Positions 35,474 through 44,061 of a stretch of 64,000 nucleotides of DNA are shown one piece after another; positions within the stretch are counted from its first letter, which is position 1, and each line of letters begins with the position of its first letter. This stretch comes from DASZZZ01 sp036260375 (GTDB taxonomy: Bacteria; Actinomycetota; CADDZG01; WHSQ01), in contig DASZZZ010000068.1 in NCBI GenBank assembly GCA_036260375.1, forward strand, positions 1-64,000. The letters run 5' to 3'. Both the position numbers and the translations under genes were made by a program. Under the pieces are notes generated by a model. That model searched no databases. It worked only from the letters and a program-made list of their open reading frames with translations, and had not been told where the DNA came from.

Positions 35474-37042
35474 CTACGTCCCGGCGCGCCGGCCCCCGCG
35501 CGCGCACGGCGACGCCCCGGCTCGCACGCGTACGGTCGCCCCCGCGCGCACGTGCACGCAGTCGGCGCCGCCTCCGGGCCACTCGACGCGCACGCGCGCC
35601 GCGCGCGCCCCGGCGAGGCCGAGATGGACGAGGCTCGCGTCGGACTGCGACCGGAACGTGACGCCGTCGGTGACCTCGCGGCGGTAGCGCATGCGCCCCG
35701 CACGGACGACGAGGCGCGCGCCGTAGCCCCACGGGTTGGCGCGCGGCCCCGACAGCGCGACGCGCGCCCACGTCTGCGCCCGCGAGCGGTTCGCGAGCAG
35801 GGTCGCGCGCGCGTTCGCCGCCGCCCAGCCGTTCGTCACGAGCACGTCGACGCGCCCGTCGCCGTCGAAGTCCGCGACCGACACGGAGTCGGTGTCGCCC
35901 CCGAGCGCGGCGCGGTACGACCACCCGCCGACGCGCTCGAAGCTGCCCCCGTCGTTGCGCAGCAGGAGCTCGGGCCGGTCGCGCACCCGGATCGCGGCGT
36001 CGTCGGGAGGCAGCAGCCTCTCCGGGATGCCCTGCGCGACGACGACGTCGAGGTCGGCGTCGTTGTCCGCGTCGAGCCACGCGCTCGTGCGGCCCTGCGC
36101 GAGCCTCATGCGATGGACGACCTCGAACCGGCCGGCGCGGTTGCGCGCGACGACCGCGCCGCGCTCGCCGACGAGGTGCACGTCGGTCCACCCGTCGCCG
36201 TCGAAGTCGCCCCATGCGGCCGACGACCACGGACGCGCGGTCGCCACTCCGAGCGGTGCGCGCCGGAAGCGGTCTCCGTCGTTGACGTACGCGATCGGCG
36301 CGCGGTCGCCGTACTGCAGCGCGAGGAGGTCGGGGTCGCCGTCGCGGTCCCAGTCCGACCACGACGACGAGATGGTGCTCGTGCCGCGCGCGAGGCCCCA
36401 GTCGACGCGCCGGAATCGGCCGCCGTCGTTGCGCAGCAGCGCGTCGGGATGGCCGGGGCGCCGCTTGTTGCCGACGAACAGGTCGAGGTCGCCGTCGCCG
36501 TCGAAGTCGAGCCAGTTGGTCGAGCGCCCGCGACCGAACTTGTCGCGCGCGCCGCGCCGCTTGGCCTCGTTGAGGAGCCGTCCGCCGCGCTGGACCGCGA
36601 GGTAGTTCGGCCCCGCCGCGGTGCCCTCGAGCGCGCCGCGCGTGCAGTAGAGGTCGGGGCGACCGTCGCCGTTCGCCTCGCCCCACGCGCAGCCGTGCCG
36701 GTCGAACTGGTCGACGACGTCACCGGCCCCCGCCGCGGGACGGAACCGCCGGCCGTCGTTCTCGAACAGCAGCGCGTGCGCGAAGTGGCGCCCGAGCATG
36801 AGGTCGGGATCGAGGTCGCGGTCGTAGTCGCCCCACGCCGCTCCCCACATGCCAGAGTCCTTGTCCTGCGCGACGCCGGCGGCGGCGGTGACGTCCGTGA
36901 AGCGGACCGCGGGCCGGCGCGCGGGGGCGCCGCCGGAGCGGTCGCGGGGCGCGGACTCGTCGCACGCGGTGACGGCTGCGGCGAGTGCCGTCAGCGCGGC
37001 GGCGAGCGCGCGGTGACGGCGGCGGGGTCGGGCGGCGGGCAC
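35474..37042 (-). CDS. FG-GAP/VCBS repeat lipoprotein with CRTAC/UnbV-like C-terminus
   Basis: A 522-residue exported protein. A twin-Arg-rich start leads into a hydrophobic segment and a lipobox ending VTAC (Cys27). Seven Ca-binding-like loops of the form DFDGDGxxD are spread at about 50-residue steps, which indicates a beta-propeller of the integrin-like FG-GAP type. The C-terminus (ARVRVEWPGGG) matches the ASPIC/UnbV (CRTAC1) module. Such proteins bind calcium and often partners at the cell surface. TAGTCT stands 6 bases before the GTG, indicating a leaderless transcript. Function unknown. Confidence 0.8.
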   Translation of the reverse strand: MPAARPRRRHRALAAALTALAAAVTACDESAPRDRSGGAPARRPAVRFTDVTAAAGVAQDKDSGMWGAAWGDYDRDLDPDLMLGRHFAHALLFENDGRRFRPAAGAGDVVDQFDRHGCAWGEANGDGRPDLYCTRGALEGTAAGPNYLAVQRGGRLLNEAKRRGARDKFGRGRSTNWLDFDGDGDLDLFVGNKRRPGHPDALLRNDGGRFRRVDWGLARGTSTISSSWSDWDRDGDPDLLALQYGDRAPIAYVNDGDRFRRAPLGVATARPWSSAAWGDFDGDGWTDVHLVGERGAVVARNRAGRFEVVHRMRLAQGRTSAWLDADNDADLDVVVAQGIPERLLPPDDAAIRVRDRPELLLRNDGGSFERVGGWSYRAALGGDTDSVSVADFDGDGRVDVLVTNGWAAANARATLLANRSRAQTWARVALSGPRANPWGYGARLVVRAGRMRYRREVTDGVTFRSQSDASLVHLGLAGARAARVRVEWPGGGADCVHVRAGATVRVRAGASPCARGGRRAGT

Positions 37043-37115
37043 GCCGGGAGACTAACGGGCGGCGGCGAGCCCTCCGCGGTCCCCGCGTGCGCGCGCGGGA
37101 TGCGATAGTCGTGCG

Positions 37116-38399
37116 ATGACCGGCCCTCCGTCCGACGGCTTCGCCTCGCCGCTGGCGCGCGAGCTCGCGCCCGAGGCGCTCGAGCGTCTGCTCCGCTACG
37201 TCGTGATCGACACGCAGGCCGACCCCTCGTCCGACTCGCAGCCGAGCACCGCGAAGCAGCTCGAGCTGTCGCGCATGCTCGCCGACGAGCTTCGTGCGAT
37301 CGGCGCGCGCGACGTCGACCTCGACCGGCACGGCTACGTCTTCGCGACGGTCCCCGCCACGACGACGCGCACCGTGCCGGCGTTCGGGCTGCTCGCCCAC
37401 GTCGACACGAGCCCGGACGCCACGGGGGCCGGGGTGCGTCCGCAGGTCGTGCGCTACGACGGCGGAGACGTCGTGCTGCCGGGAGACCCGTCGCAGGTGC
37501 TGCGGCCCGACGACATGACCGAGCTGCGCGAGCACCGCGGCCACGACATCGTGACGACCGACGGCACGACGCTGCTCGGCGCAGACGACAAGGCCGGCGT
37601 CGCCGAGATCATGACGGCCGCGGCGTACCTCTTGCGGCACCCGGAGATCGAGCACGGCGACGTGCGCATCGCGTTCACCGTCGACGAGGAGATCGGCCGC
37701 GGCGTGCGGCACTTCGACATCGAGCGCTTCGGCGCGATCGCGGCGTACACCGTCGACGGCTCGTCGGCCGGGGAGATCGAGGCCGAGACGTTCCACGCGT
37801 GCGGCATCGAGGTCGTGATCCACGGCCACGTCGTCCACCCGGGGCTCGCGAAGGGGCGCATGGTCAACGCCGTCAAGCTCGCCGCCGCACTGGTGGACGC
37901 GCTGCCGAAGGACTCGATGTCGCCGGAGACGGCCGAGGGGCGCGACGGTTTCCTGCATCCGATGCTCGTCGAGGGCAGCGCGCAGCGCTGCACGATCACG
38001 ATGATCGCGCGCGACTTCGAGCGCCCCAAGCTCGACGACTACGTCGAGCACCTACGCGGCCTCGCACGCGCGCTCGAGGAGCGCGAGCCGCGCGCGCGCG
38101 TCACCGTCGACGTCACCGAGCAGTACCGGAACATGTGGGACTACCTGCGGGACGCGCCCGAGGTCGTCGCGCGCGCCGAGGAGGCGATAAGGCGCGCCGG
38201 GCTCGAGCCGCGGCGTGCGTCGGCGCGCGGCGGCACCGACGGAGCGTTGCTCAGCGCGCGCGGGCTGCCGACGCCGAACATCTTCACGGGCGGCCACGCG
38301 TACCACAGCGTGCGCGAGTGGATCTGCGTGCACGACATGGGGGCCGCGGCCGCGACGCTCGTGCACCTCGCACGAGTGTGGGCGGAGGACGCGCCCTAG
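37116..38399 (+). CDS. pepT: Peptidase T (tripeptide aminopeptidase)
   Basis: A 427-residue M20 metallopeptidase that removes the N-terminal residue of tripeptides. Dizinc ligands can be assigned: H95 and D97 in LLAHVDTSPD, D157 in LLGADDKAG, E191/E192 in FTVDEEIGRG, an Asp in AYTVDG, and the C-terminal His in GGHAYHS. Length and blocks match PepT. GATAGT lies exactly 6 bases before the ATG, so the transcript is probably leaderless. The TAG stop shares CTAG with the convergent phosphatase gene. Confidence 0.92.
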   Translation: MTGPPSDGFASPLARELAPEALERLLRYVVIDTQADPSSDSQPSTAKQLELSRMLADELRAIGARDVDLDRHGYVFATVPATTTRTVPAFGLLAHVDTSPDATGAGVRPQVVRYDGGDVVLPGDPSQVLRPDDMTELREHRGHDIVTTDGTTLLGADDKAGVAEIMTAAAYLLRHPEIEHGDVRIAFTVDEEIGRGVRHFDIERFGAIAAYTVDGSSAGEIEAETFHACGIEVVIHGHVVHPGLAKGRMVNAVKLAAALVDALPKDSMSPETAEGRDGFLHPMLVEGSAQRCTITMIARDFERPKLDDYVEHLRGLARALEEREPRARVTVDVTEQYRNMWDYLRDAPEVVARAEEAIRRAGLEPRRASARGGTDGALLSARGLPTPNIFTGGHAYHSVREWICVHDMGAAAATLVHLARVWAEDAP

Positions 38400-38953
38400 A
38401 GATCGAAGAGGCGGCCGACGAGACGGTCGCACAGCGTGCCCACGCGCGCCGCGGTGTCGCGGTGGACCTGCGCGGTGCGTCCGATGGGATCGGCGACCTC
38501 TTCGCCGCCCACGCGGCGAACCATCCGGCGGCGCGCGTGCGCGGCACGCACCAGGGCGCGAGCGCGCGCGACCGGCTCGCGTTCGGCCGGCTCTGCCACG
38601 CCGTCGAGCAGCTCGACGAGCTCGACGAGGCCGAAGACGCGCTCGGGGGCGGCGCCCCCTTCGACGACCGCCGCGGCGGCGTGCGCGAGCTCGAACCCCA
38701 CGACGAGGTCGGCGCGCTCGAGCCCCGCGCCCTGGACGCCGCGCGACCGGTGCGCGGAGAGGTCGACGCCGAGCTCGGCCATCGCCGCGACGGTGTGGCG
38801 CGGCGACGGCGCGCCGTCGATCCCGAGCGTCCCGGCCGACGACACGTCGACGGGCGCGCCGGCGGCCGCGGCGCGCACGAACGCCTCCGCCATCGCGCTG
38901 CGGCATTGATTGCCGGTGCACACGAACACGATGGCGAAGCGCTCGGGGCTCAT
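38396..38953 (-). CDS. Low-molecular-weight protein-tyrosine phosphatase
   Basis: A 185-residue LMW-PTP. The P-loop is VCTGNQCRSAMAE with C12 and R18 (C-x5-R-S), and the general acid lies in VADPIGRT. Such enzymes of the Wzb type dephosphorylate the Tyr cluster of BY-kinases that control capsule polymerisation. Here a BY-kinase with a Tyr tail lies at 57797-59485, a natural partner. The start ATG overlaps the stop of the upstream DUF4012 gene by four bases, so both are made together. Its insert after residue 100 is longer than in the shortest family members. Confidence 0.85.
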   Translation of the reverse strand: MSPERFAIVFVCTGNQCRSAMAEAFVRAAAAGAPVDVSSAGTLGIDGAPSPRHTVAAMAELGVDLSAHRSRGVQGAGLERADLVVGFELAHAAAAVVEGGAAPERVFGLVELVELLDGVAEPAEREPVARARALVRAAHARRRMVRRVGGEEVADPIGRTAQVHRDTAARVGTLCDRLVGRLFDL

Positions 38954-40869
38954 CGGCGCACGAGCTCGACGGCCGCGGTCCTCGGCTCGTCGAGCACGCC
39001 GGAGAGCTCGAAGCCCCGCTCGGTCACCACGCCGGCGTCGCCGGCGACCTCGAGCCCGTGTCCGTCGGGCGGCGCGATCGTCAGCTCGAACTGGTCGACG
39101 TGGACGGTCGCCTGCGGGAACAGGGTCAGCTCGAAGCGGCGCGCGTCGTCGCCGGCGGGGACGCGGTAGGCGAGGCGCACGTCGCGTGTGCGGCCCGGCG
39201 GGACGTGGACGAGCCCGAACCGCAGCGGATGCTCGTCGTCGCGCCCCGGGAGCGCGTAGCGTCGCCGGCCCTCGATCTCCAGCCGTCCGCCGCGCGCGCC
39301 CTCGGGCAGCAGGAAGTACACGAACGCGCGGTCGACGCCGACGAGGCCCGGCGCGCGCCCGAGAAGGATCGACGGGGGCCCGGTAGGCGCGTTGCTCTTG
39401 AGCGTCACGGTCGTGACGACCTCGGCGTCGCCGTCGGCCTCGAGCGCGACGTGCGTCTCGATGCGCCGGAACATGAAGTAGTCGACCTTGTTGGGCAGCG
39501 CGCTGTTCTGGAACACCATCTGCACCTGCGGGCCGGCCGACTCGTAGTCGCCGTCGGCGTCGAGTGCGGCGAGCGCGGCGCGGCCCCCGCCGTCGCGCGC
39601 GTAGACCTTGAAGTGCTGTCCGCGCACCGCATCCCCGAGGGCGCGCCCGAGCTCGGCCGCGTCGACGCCTCCACTTCCGAGGCGGGTCCAGAAGTCGCGC
39701 ACGAGCCCGGCGAGGAAGCGGTGTTGCGTGCGTTGGTCCTCGAAGTCGAGGTAGATGTCGCGCATGAGGACCTCGGCGCCGTTGTCGGGACCGACGCGCG
39801 TGTCGAAGCCCGGGCTCGACACGGGCCCGATCGCGGCGGTCAGGCGGGTGAGGGCGACGGGATCCATCGCGACGACGCCGTCGAGCGTCTCGCCCGCGAG
39901 CTGGTCGTACATGTCGAGCAGGACCTCGGACGTGACCGGGAAGTTGGGGGAGTAGTTCACCTGGCGCGGGTCGCGGAGCGAGCTCGACGGGCCCCACGTG
40001 CGACGGAACCACTGCGGCGCGTCGATGCCCTTGGCGGGGCCGAGCGCGACGAGGTTTCGGATCGACGACACGCGGGCGAGCCGCAGCCGTCCGTCGTAGG
40101 CCTCGAGGATGCCGTACATGCCGATGAAGCCCCCGCCGCCGCGCGCCTCGCTGGGCGTCTGGAACGCGAGCAGGTAGCGGCGCGTGGTGTCCTCGCCGAG
40201 CAGGCCCGGCAGGGCGTCGACCAGCACGGTGCCGCGGCGCGCCGTCGCGCGCGCATCGGCGAGCCGGCGCCCCGCCGCGGCGCGCGCGTCGCGCACGAGA
40301 CCGAGCCGCGGCGCCGGGCTGCCGGCGACGACGTCGGCGGCGCGCTCGAGCAGCGCGGCCGCGTCGTGCACGTAGGGCCGCAGCGTCGCGAGCGCGTCGA
40401 AGTCGACACGCCCGGCCCGGTACAGAGCCGCGGCGAGACCGCCGCCGCCCCCGACCTCCGCGGCCCCGTCGGTCGCGGCTACGCCGGCGCGCGCCGACAA
40501 CGCCGACGCCGTCGCGAGCGCGCGCACGGCGTCGGCGTCGCGCGCCAGCGGCGGCACGACGCCGGCGAGCGCGTAGGCGGGATGGCGCGTGAGCGACTCG
40601 GCCCCCTGCGCGGCGTCGAGCGCGTCGTCGAACGCGGCCGCCGCGGCCCGGACGCGCGCGCCGGACAGCTCGTCGCGCCCGCGCTCGAGCGCGGCGCGCG
40701 CGTCGTCGAGCGAGGCGGGCAGGCGCCACGCCACGTAGAGGCCGTCGGCGACGAGCGCCACGAGCGCGACCGCCGCCGCGAGCCACAGGGCGCGCCGGGC
40801 GCGCTGCGCGGGCGTGCGCGGGGTTCCGGGGGCCGGGTGCGGCGCGCGCGTCACGGGGCGGACGCGCAA
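38950..40869 (-). CDS. DUF4012 membrane-anchored protein
   Basis: A 639-residue protein with a short cytoplasmic N-terminus, one transmembrane helix (about residues 28-47) and a large external part. The segment from about residue 235 (YLLAFQTPSEARGGGGFIGMYG, then NYSPNFPVTSEVLLDMYDQL and LDGVVAMDPVALTRL) is the DUF4012 signature, a LytR-like extracellular fold common in actinobacterial polysaccharide loci. Activity is unknown. The frame opens at a TTG at 40869; a GTG at 40854 is an equally good start. It is coupled to the LMW-PTP gene. The inferred role is in surface polymer handling. Confidence 0.82.
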   Translation of the reverse strand: MRVRPVTRAPHPAPGTPRTPAQRARRALWLAAAVALVALVADGLYVAWRLPASLDDARAALERGRDELSGARVRAAAAAFDDALDAAQGAESLTRHPAYALAGVVPPLARDADAVRALATASALSARAGVAATDGAAEVGGGGGLAAALYRAGRVDFDALATLRPYVHDAAALLERAADVVAGSPAPRLGLVRDARAAAGRRLADARATARRGTVLVDALPGLLGEDTTRRYLLAFQTPSEARGGGGFIGMYGILEAYDGRLRLARVSSIRNLVALGPAKGIDAPQWFRRTWGPSSSLRDPRQVNYSPNFPVTSEVLLDMYDQLAGETLDGVVAMDPVALTRLTAAIGPVSSPGFDTRVGPDNGAEVLMRDIYLDFEDQRTQHRFLAGLVRDFWTRLGSGGVDAAELGRALGDAVRGQHFKVYARDGGGRAALAALDADGDYESAGPQVQMVFQNSALPNKVDYFMFRRIETHVALEADGDAEVVTTVTLKSNAPTGPPSILLGRAPGLVGVDRAFVYFLLPEGARGGRLEIEGRRRYALPGRDDEHPLRFGLVHVPPGRTRDVRLAYRVPAGDDARRFELTLFPQATVHVDQFELTIAPPDGHGLEVAGDAGVVTERGFELSGVLDEPRTAAVELVRR

Positions 40870-40895
40870 GAGGCCCGCCGTTCGCGGCGGGCCTC
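40870..40895 (-). terminator. Hairpin with UUCG-type loop
   Basis: An 11-base perfect stem (GAGGCCCGCCG with CGGCGGGCCTC) closes a TTCG loop (plus-strand reading). It starts 20 bases past the stop of the 40915 gene on the minus strand and abuts the start of the DUF4012 gene. It is best read as the terminator of the 40915 gene. Because it touches the DUF4012 start it could also fold in that gene's leader. Confidence 0.75.
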
Positions 40896-40914
40896 CGCTG
40901 TCAGCAGAAGTGCG

Positions 40915-41322
40915 CTACTCGTCGTCGCTCGGCCGGACCTTGATGATCGGCGAACGGTCGCCCTGGCACTTGATGGTGTGCGCGTAGCCCTGGTAGAACT
41001 TCGGGCCGATCTCGGCCGTGTAGCGGCCCTTGGGGTTGTCCTTCGGGATGCGCCAGTTGCCCGAGCGCCCGGTACGGTCGCGGCCCACGAGCCGGCGGTC
41101 GCCGTCGCGCTGCAGCTTGTAGAGGCGCACGTTGCGGCCACGGACGCACTTGCGCTTGACCGACGACACGTCGCCGTAGAACTCGTGGCGGTAGTGGATC
41201 GACAGCGTGGACGAGACCTTCTTGACGTGCGTGGCGCTCGCGAGCTCACCGCCGCCCAGCAGCATCGCCCCCGCGACCGCGGTCGCGGTCAGCGCTCTCG
41301 CCATCGTGGTTCGCTTCGTCAC
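40915..41322 (-). CDS. Secreted small protein, unknown function
   Basis: A 135-residue protein with a cleavable signal peptide (VTKRTT, hydrophobic ALTATAVAGAMLLGGG, then ASA) and a basic mature part rich in Lys, Arg and Tyr (HYRHEFYGDVSSVKRKC ... NWRIPKDNPKGRYTAEIG). Two mature Cys could pair. The second half looks like a beta-sandwich of the kind found in actinobacterial secreted proteins with Lys/Arg-rich surfaces. I do not recognise a named family. GGGGGTG lies before the GTG. A consensus TTGACA promoter lies about 100 bases upstream. Confidence 0.7.
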   Translation of the reverse strand: MTKRTTMARALTATAVAGAMLLGGGELASATHVKKVSSTLSIHYRHEFYGDVSSVKRKCVRGRNVRLYKLQRDGDRRLVGRDRTGRSGNWRIPKDNPKGRYTAEIGPKFYQGYAHTIKCQGDRSPIIKVRPSDDE

Positions 41323-41645
41323 GAGCACCCCCTGGTGGGATCGGGCGTGGTCCGGCGGCGAGCCGCACGCCGTGCGCACACGGTGTGCGCGGCCGCTCGG
41401 TCGGCTCGTCCGCAGGAGCATCCCACGGGGGCTCCCGCGGTGTCAACGACGGTTACGCGCAGGTAATTGCTGGCTGGCGCTCGTCCCGGTCGTGTTCCAT
41501 ACCGGGCCATTTGCCGCGTCGTGGTTCCTTCGGTCGGCTCGTTCCGGTAGATTGCGTGCGGCGGAACCGTTGTCGCCGGTTACCCCCCAACCGCGGGGTC
41601 CGGCGCGTTCGCACGGCACGCGCACGGCCCCGAGCGAGACCGAGG
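41323..41645. other. Gene-free divergent control region (323 bp)
   Basis: This is the longest stretch without a gene in the window. It holds the promoter region of two divergent genes. Seen in it: a minus-strand TTGACA promoter (41417-41446), a short inverted repeat GCGCACA/TGTGCGC (41374-41380 and 41384-41390) within the leader of the minus-strand gene, and a weak plus-strand candidate (TTCCTT at 41525, 17 bases, TAGATT at 41548). No coding frame with a plausible product is present. Confidence 0.6.
41417..41446 (-). promoter_or_regulatory. TTGACA-type promoter for the 40915 gene
   Basis: On the minus strand a perfect -35 (TTGACA, 41441-41446) is followed after 18 bases by GATGCT (41417-41422), a 3-of-6 match to the -10. 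The leader would be about 90 bases and would contain the inverted repeat at 41374-41390. A perfect TTGACA is rare in DNA this GC-rich. Confidence 0.5.
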
Positions 41646-43079
41646 ATGGCGCAGACCGCTTTCGAGCACGCAGACGTCGACGTCCACGGCGCGATGCCGG
41701 TGCGCGCGGCGCGCGACAAGCCCGCCGCGCTCTACCGCAGGATCGCCGTGGGGATGGCGGTGACCGACGCCCTCTGCGCGGTCGCCGCGATGGTCGCCGC
41801 GTACGAGCTGCGCTTCGACATCTCGGCGGTCGGCCCCGACTCTCTGCTCGTCATCGTCGTCGCGCCGGTCGTGTGGGTCGCGGTGTTCCACGGCTTCTCG
41901 CTGTACTCGCCGCAGCGGCTCTCCGCGTGGGAGGAGTTCCGGCGCGTGCTGAGCGCGACGAGCCTCGGCATCGTGCTCGTCGTGCTGGCGAGCTACTGGT
42001 CCAAGACGTCGTTCTCGCGCGCGTGGGTGGGGCTGACGTGGGTGCTCGCCCTCGTGCTCGAGCTCGCCGCGCGGCGAGCGTGGCGTCACCGCGTGACGCG
42101 GTTGATGCAGCAGGGAGCGCTCGCGTTCCGCACCGTCGTGGTGGGGGCGAACGACGAGGCCGCGCGTCTCGCGGACGCCCTTGCGGAGCCGGGGCTCGGG
42201 TTCCGGCCCGTCGGCCACGTCGCGACGTCCGCGGGCGGCGCCGTGTCCGGTCCCGTGCTCGGGACCGTCGGCGAGCTCGACGCCGTCGTCGACGACCACG
42301 ACGTCGACTGCCTGTTCGTCGCCACGACCGCGGTCGACGGGCCCGACATGCTCGCCGTCGCCCAGGCGGCGCGCCGCGCCGGCATCGAGGTCAAGGTCTC
42401 CGCCAACCTCCCGCAGATCCTCACGCCGCGCCTGACCGTGCAGCCGATCGGCTCGGTCATGGCGCTCACGGTGCGGTCGCCGCGCCTGACCGGCACGCAG
42501 GCCGCCGCCAAGCGCGCCTTCGACCTCGCCGTCGCCGGCGTGGGCCTGCTGCTGGCGGCGCCCGTCATGGCGGTCGTCGCGCTCGCCATCCGCGCGACGT
42601 CGCCGGGCGACGTGCTGTTCCGCCAGGCGCGCGTGACCAAGGGGGGCCGCGCGTTCACGATGTACAAGTTCCGCACGATGGTGCCGGGCGCCGACGCGCC
42701 CGGCGACGGCGACCGCAGCGCCGCGTTCTTCAAGGTCAAGGACGATCCGCGCCTGACGCGCGTCGGGCGGTTCCTGCGTCGCTACAGCCTCGACGAGCTG
42801 CCGCAGCTCGTCAACGTCGTCAAGGGGGAGATGAGCCTCGTCGGCCCGCGGCCGCTGCCGGTCGACCAGGTCGCCGCCAACCTCGAGCTGCTGGGAGCGC
42901 GCCACGAGGTCCCGTCGGGGATCACCGGGTGGTGGCAGATCCAGGGTCGCAGCGACGTCGGCGCGCAGGAAGCCGTGCGCATGGACCTCTTCTACATCGA
43001 GAACTGGTCGCTGAGCCTCGACCTGTTCATTCTCATCAAGACCGTCGGCGCCGTGTTCGCGCGCCGCGGCGCGTATTGA
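41646..43079 (+). CDS. Polyprenyl-phosphate sugar-1-phosphate transferase (WcaJ type)
   Basis: A 477-residue membrane enzyme that starts an exopolysaccharide repeat by moving a hexose-1-phosphate onto undecaprenyl phosphate. The N-terminus has about four transmembrane segments and a CoA-binding-like domain (FRTVVVGANDEAARL). The catalytic part from about residue 290 shows KRAFDLAVAGVGLLL, DVLFRQARVTKGGRAFTMYK, LRRYSLDELPQL, GEMSLVGPRPLP and GITGWWQIQGR, the full transferase signature. It is convergent to the ugd-uxs pair. Start is the ATG at 41646, with GACCGAGG upstream. Confidence 0.9.
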   Translation: MAQTAFEHADVDVHGAMPVRAARDKPAALYRRIAVGMAVTDALCAVAAMVAAYELRFDISAVGPDSLLVIVVAPVVWVAVFHGFSLYSPQRLSAWEEFRRVLSATSLGIVLVVLASYWSKTSFSRAWVGLTWVLALVLELAARRAWRHRVTRLMQQGALAFRTVVVGANDEAARLADALAEPGLGFRPVGHVATSAGGAVSGPVLGTVGELDAVVDDHDVDCLFVATTAVDGPDMLAVAQAARRAGIEVKVSANLPQILTPRLTVQPIGSVMALTVRSPRLTGTQAAAKRAFDLAVAGVGLLLAAPVMAVVALAIRATSPGDVLFRQARVTKGGRAFTMYKFRTMVPGADAPGDGDRSAAFFKVKDDPRLTRVGRFLRRYSLDELPQLVNVVKGEMSLVGPRPLPVDQVAANLELLGARHEVPSGITGWWQIQGRSDVGAQEAVRMDLFYIENWSLSLDLFILIKTVGAVFARRGAY

Positions 43080-43085
43080 CGCGCC

Positions 43086-44051
43086 CTACGTCAGCCGGAT
43101 CGGCGAGCCGTCCGCCCACGCGTTCTCGCGCGCCCACTCGACCGTGCGGCGCAGGCCGTCGACGAGCCCGACCTTCGGCTCCCACCCGAGCGCCCTCGTC
43201 GCGAACGTGATGTCCGGGCGGCGCAGCTCGGGGTCGTCCTCCGGCCGGTCGACGTAGACGATCTCCGACGACGACCCGGCGACCTCGACGATCGTGCGAG
43301 CGAGCTCGCCGATCGTGATTTCCTCGGGGTTGCCGAGATTCATCGGACAGCCGACGACGTCGGACTGCAGCAGGAGCCACAGGCCCTCGATCATGTCGTC
43401 GACGTAACAGAGTGACCGTGTCTGCGTGCCGTCGCCGTGGACGGTGACCGGCTTGTCGGCGAGCGCCTGGTGGATGAACGTCGGCACCGCGCGGCCGTCG
43501 TGCTTGCGAAGCCGCGGTCCGTACGTGTTGAAGATGCGGGCGATCTTGACCGGCACGCCGTGGACGCGGTGATAGGCCATCGCGGTCGCCTCGGCGTAGC
43601 GCTTGGCCTCGTCGTACACGCCGCGCGGCCCGACCGGGTTGACGTTGCCCCAGTAGTCCTCCGGCTGCGGGTGGACCTGGGGGTCGCCGTAGACCTCGGA
43701 CGTCGACGCGAGCAGCAGGCCCGCCCCCTTGGCGCGGGCGAGCCCGAGCGCGCGCAGCGTCCCGAGGGCACCGATCTTGAGCGTGTGGATGGGATGCTCG
43801 AGATAGTCGCGCGGCGACGCCGGCGACGCGAAGTGCATGATCCAGTCGACGGGTCCGCCGACGTGGAGGTAGTTCGTCGCGTCGTAGTGCTCGAAGCGGA
43901 ACGTCGCCTTGCCCAGCACGCCCGACAGGTTCTGCGGGTTGCCGGTGAGTAGGGAGTCGAGGCACACGACGTCCCACCCGTCGCCGACGAGCCGCTCGCA
44001 CAGATGCGAGCCGAGGAAGCCGGCCCCCCCGGTCACGATCGCCCTCGGCAT
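43086..44051 (-). CDS. uxs: UDP-glucuronate decarboxylase (UDP-xylose synthase)
   Basis: A 321-residue short-chain dehydrogenase/epimerase-fold protein. NAD-binding GGAGFLGSHL is at residues 8-17. The catalytic set is S118/E119 and YDEAK (Y146, K150). The block TSEVYGDPQVHPQ-x-EDYWGNVNP-x-GPRGVYDEAKR is specific to UDP-xylose synthases among the extended SDRs. It decarboxylates UDP-glucuronate to UDP-xylose. It lies 10 bases downstream of the dehydrogenase that makes its substrate, so the pair is a two-step operon. Confidence 0.9.
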   Translation of the reverse strand: MPRAIVTGGAGFLGSHLCERLVGDGWDVVCLDSLLTGNPQNLSGVLGKATFRFEHYDATNYLHVGGPVDWIMHFASPASPRDYLEHPIHTLKIGALGTLRALGLARAKGAGLLLASTSEVYGDPQVHPQPEDYWGNVNPVGPRGVYDEAKRYAEATAMAYHRVHGVPVKIARIFNTYGPRLRKHDGRAVPTFIHQALADKPVTVHGDGTQTRSLCYVDDMIEGLWLLLQSDVVGCPMNLGNPEEITIGELARTIVEVAGSSSEIVYVDRPEDDPELRRPDITFATRALGWEPKVGLVDGLRRTVEWARENAWADGSPIRLT

Positions 44052-44061
44052 CGGTACCCCC

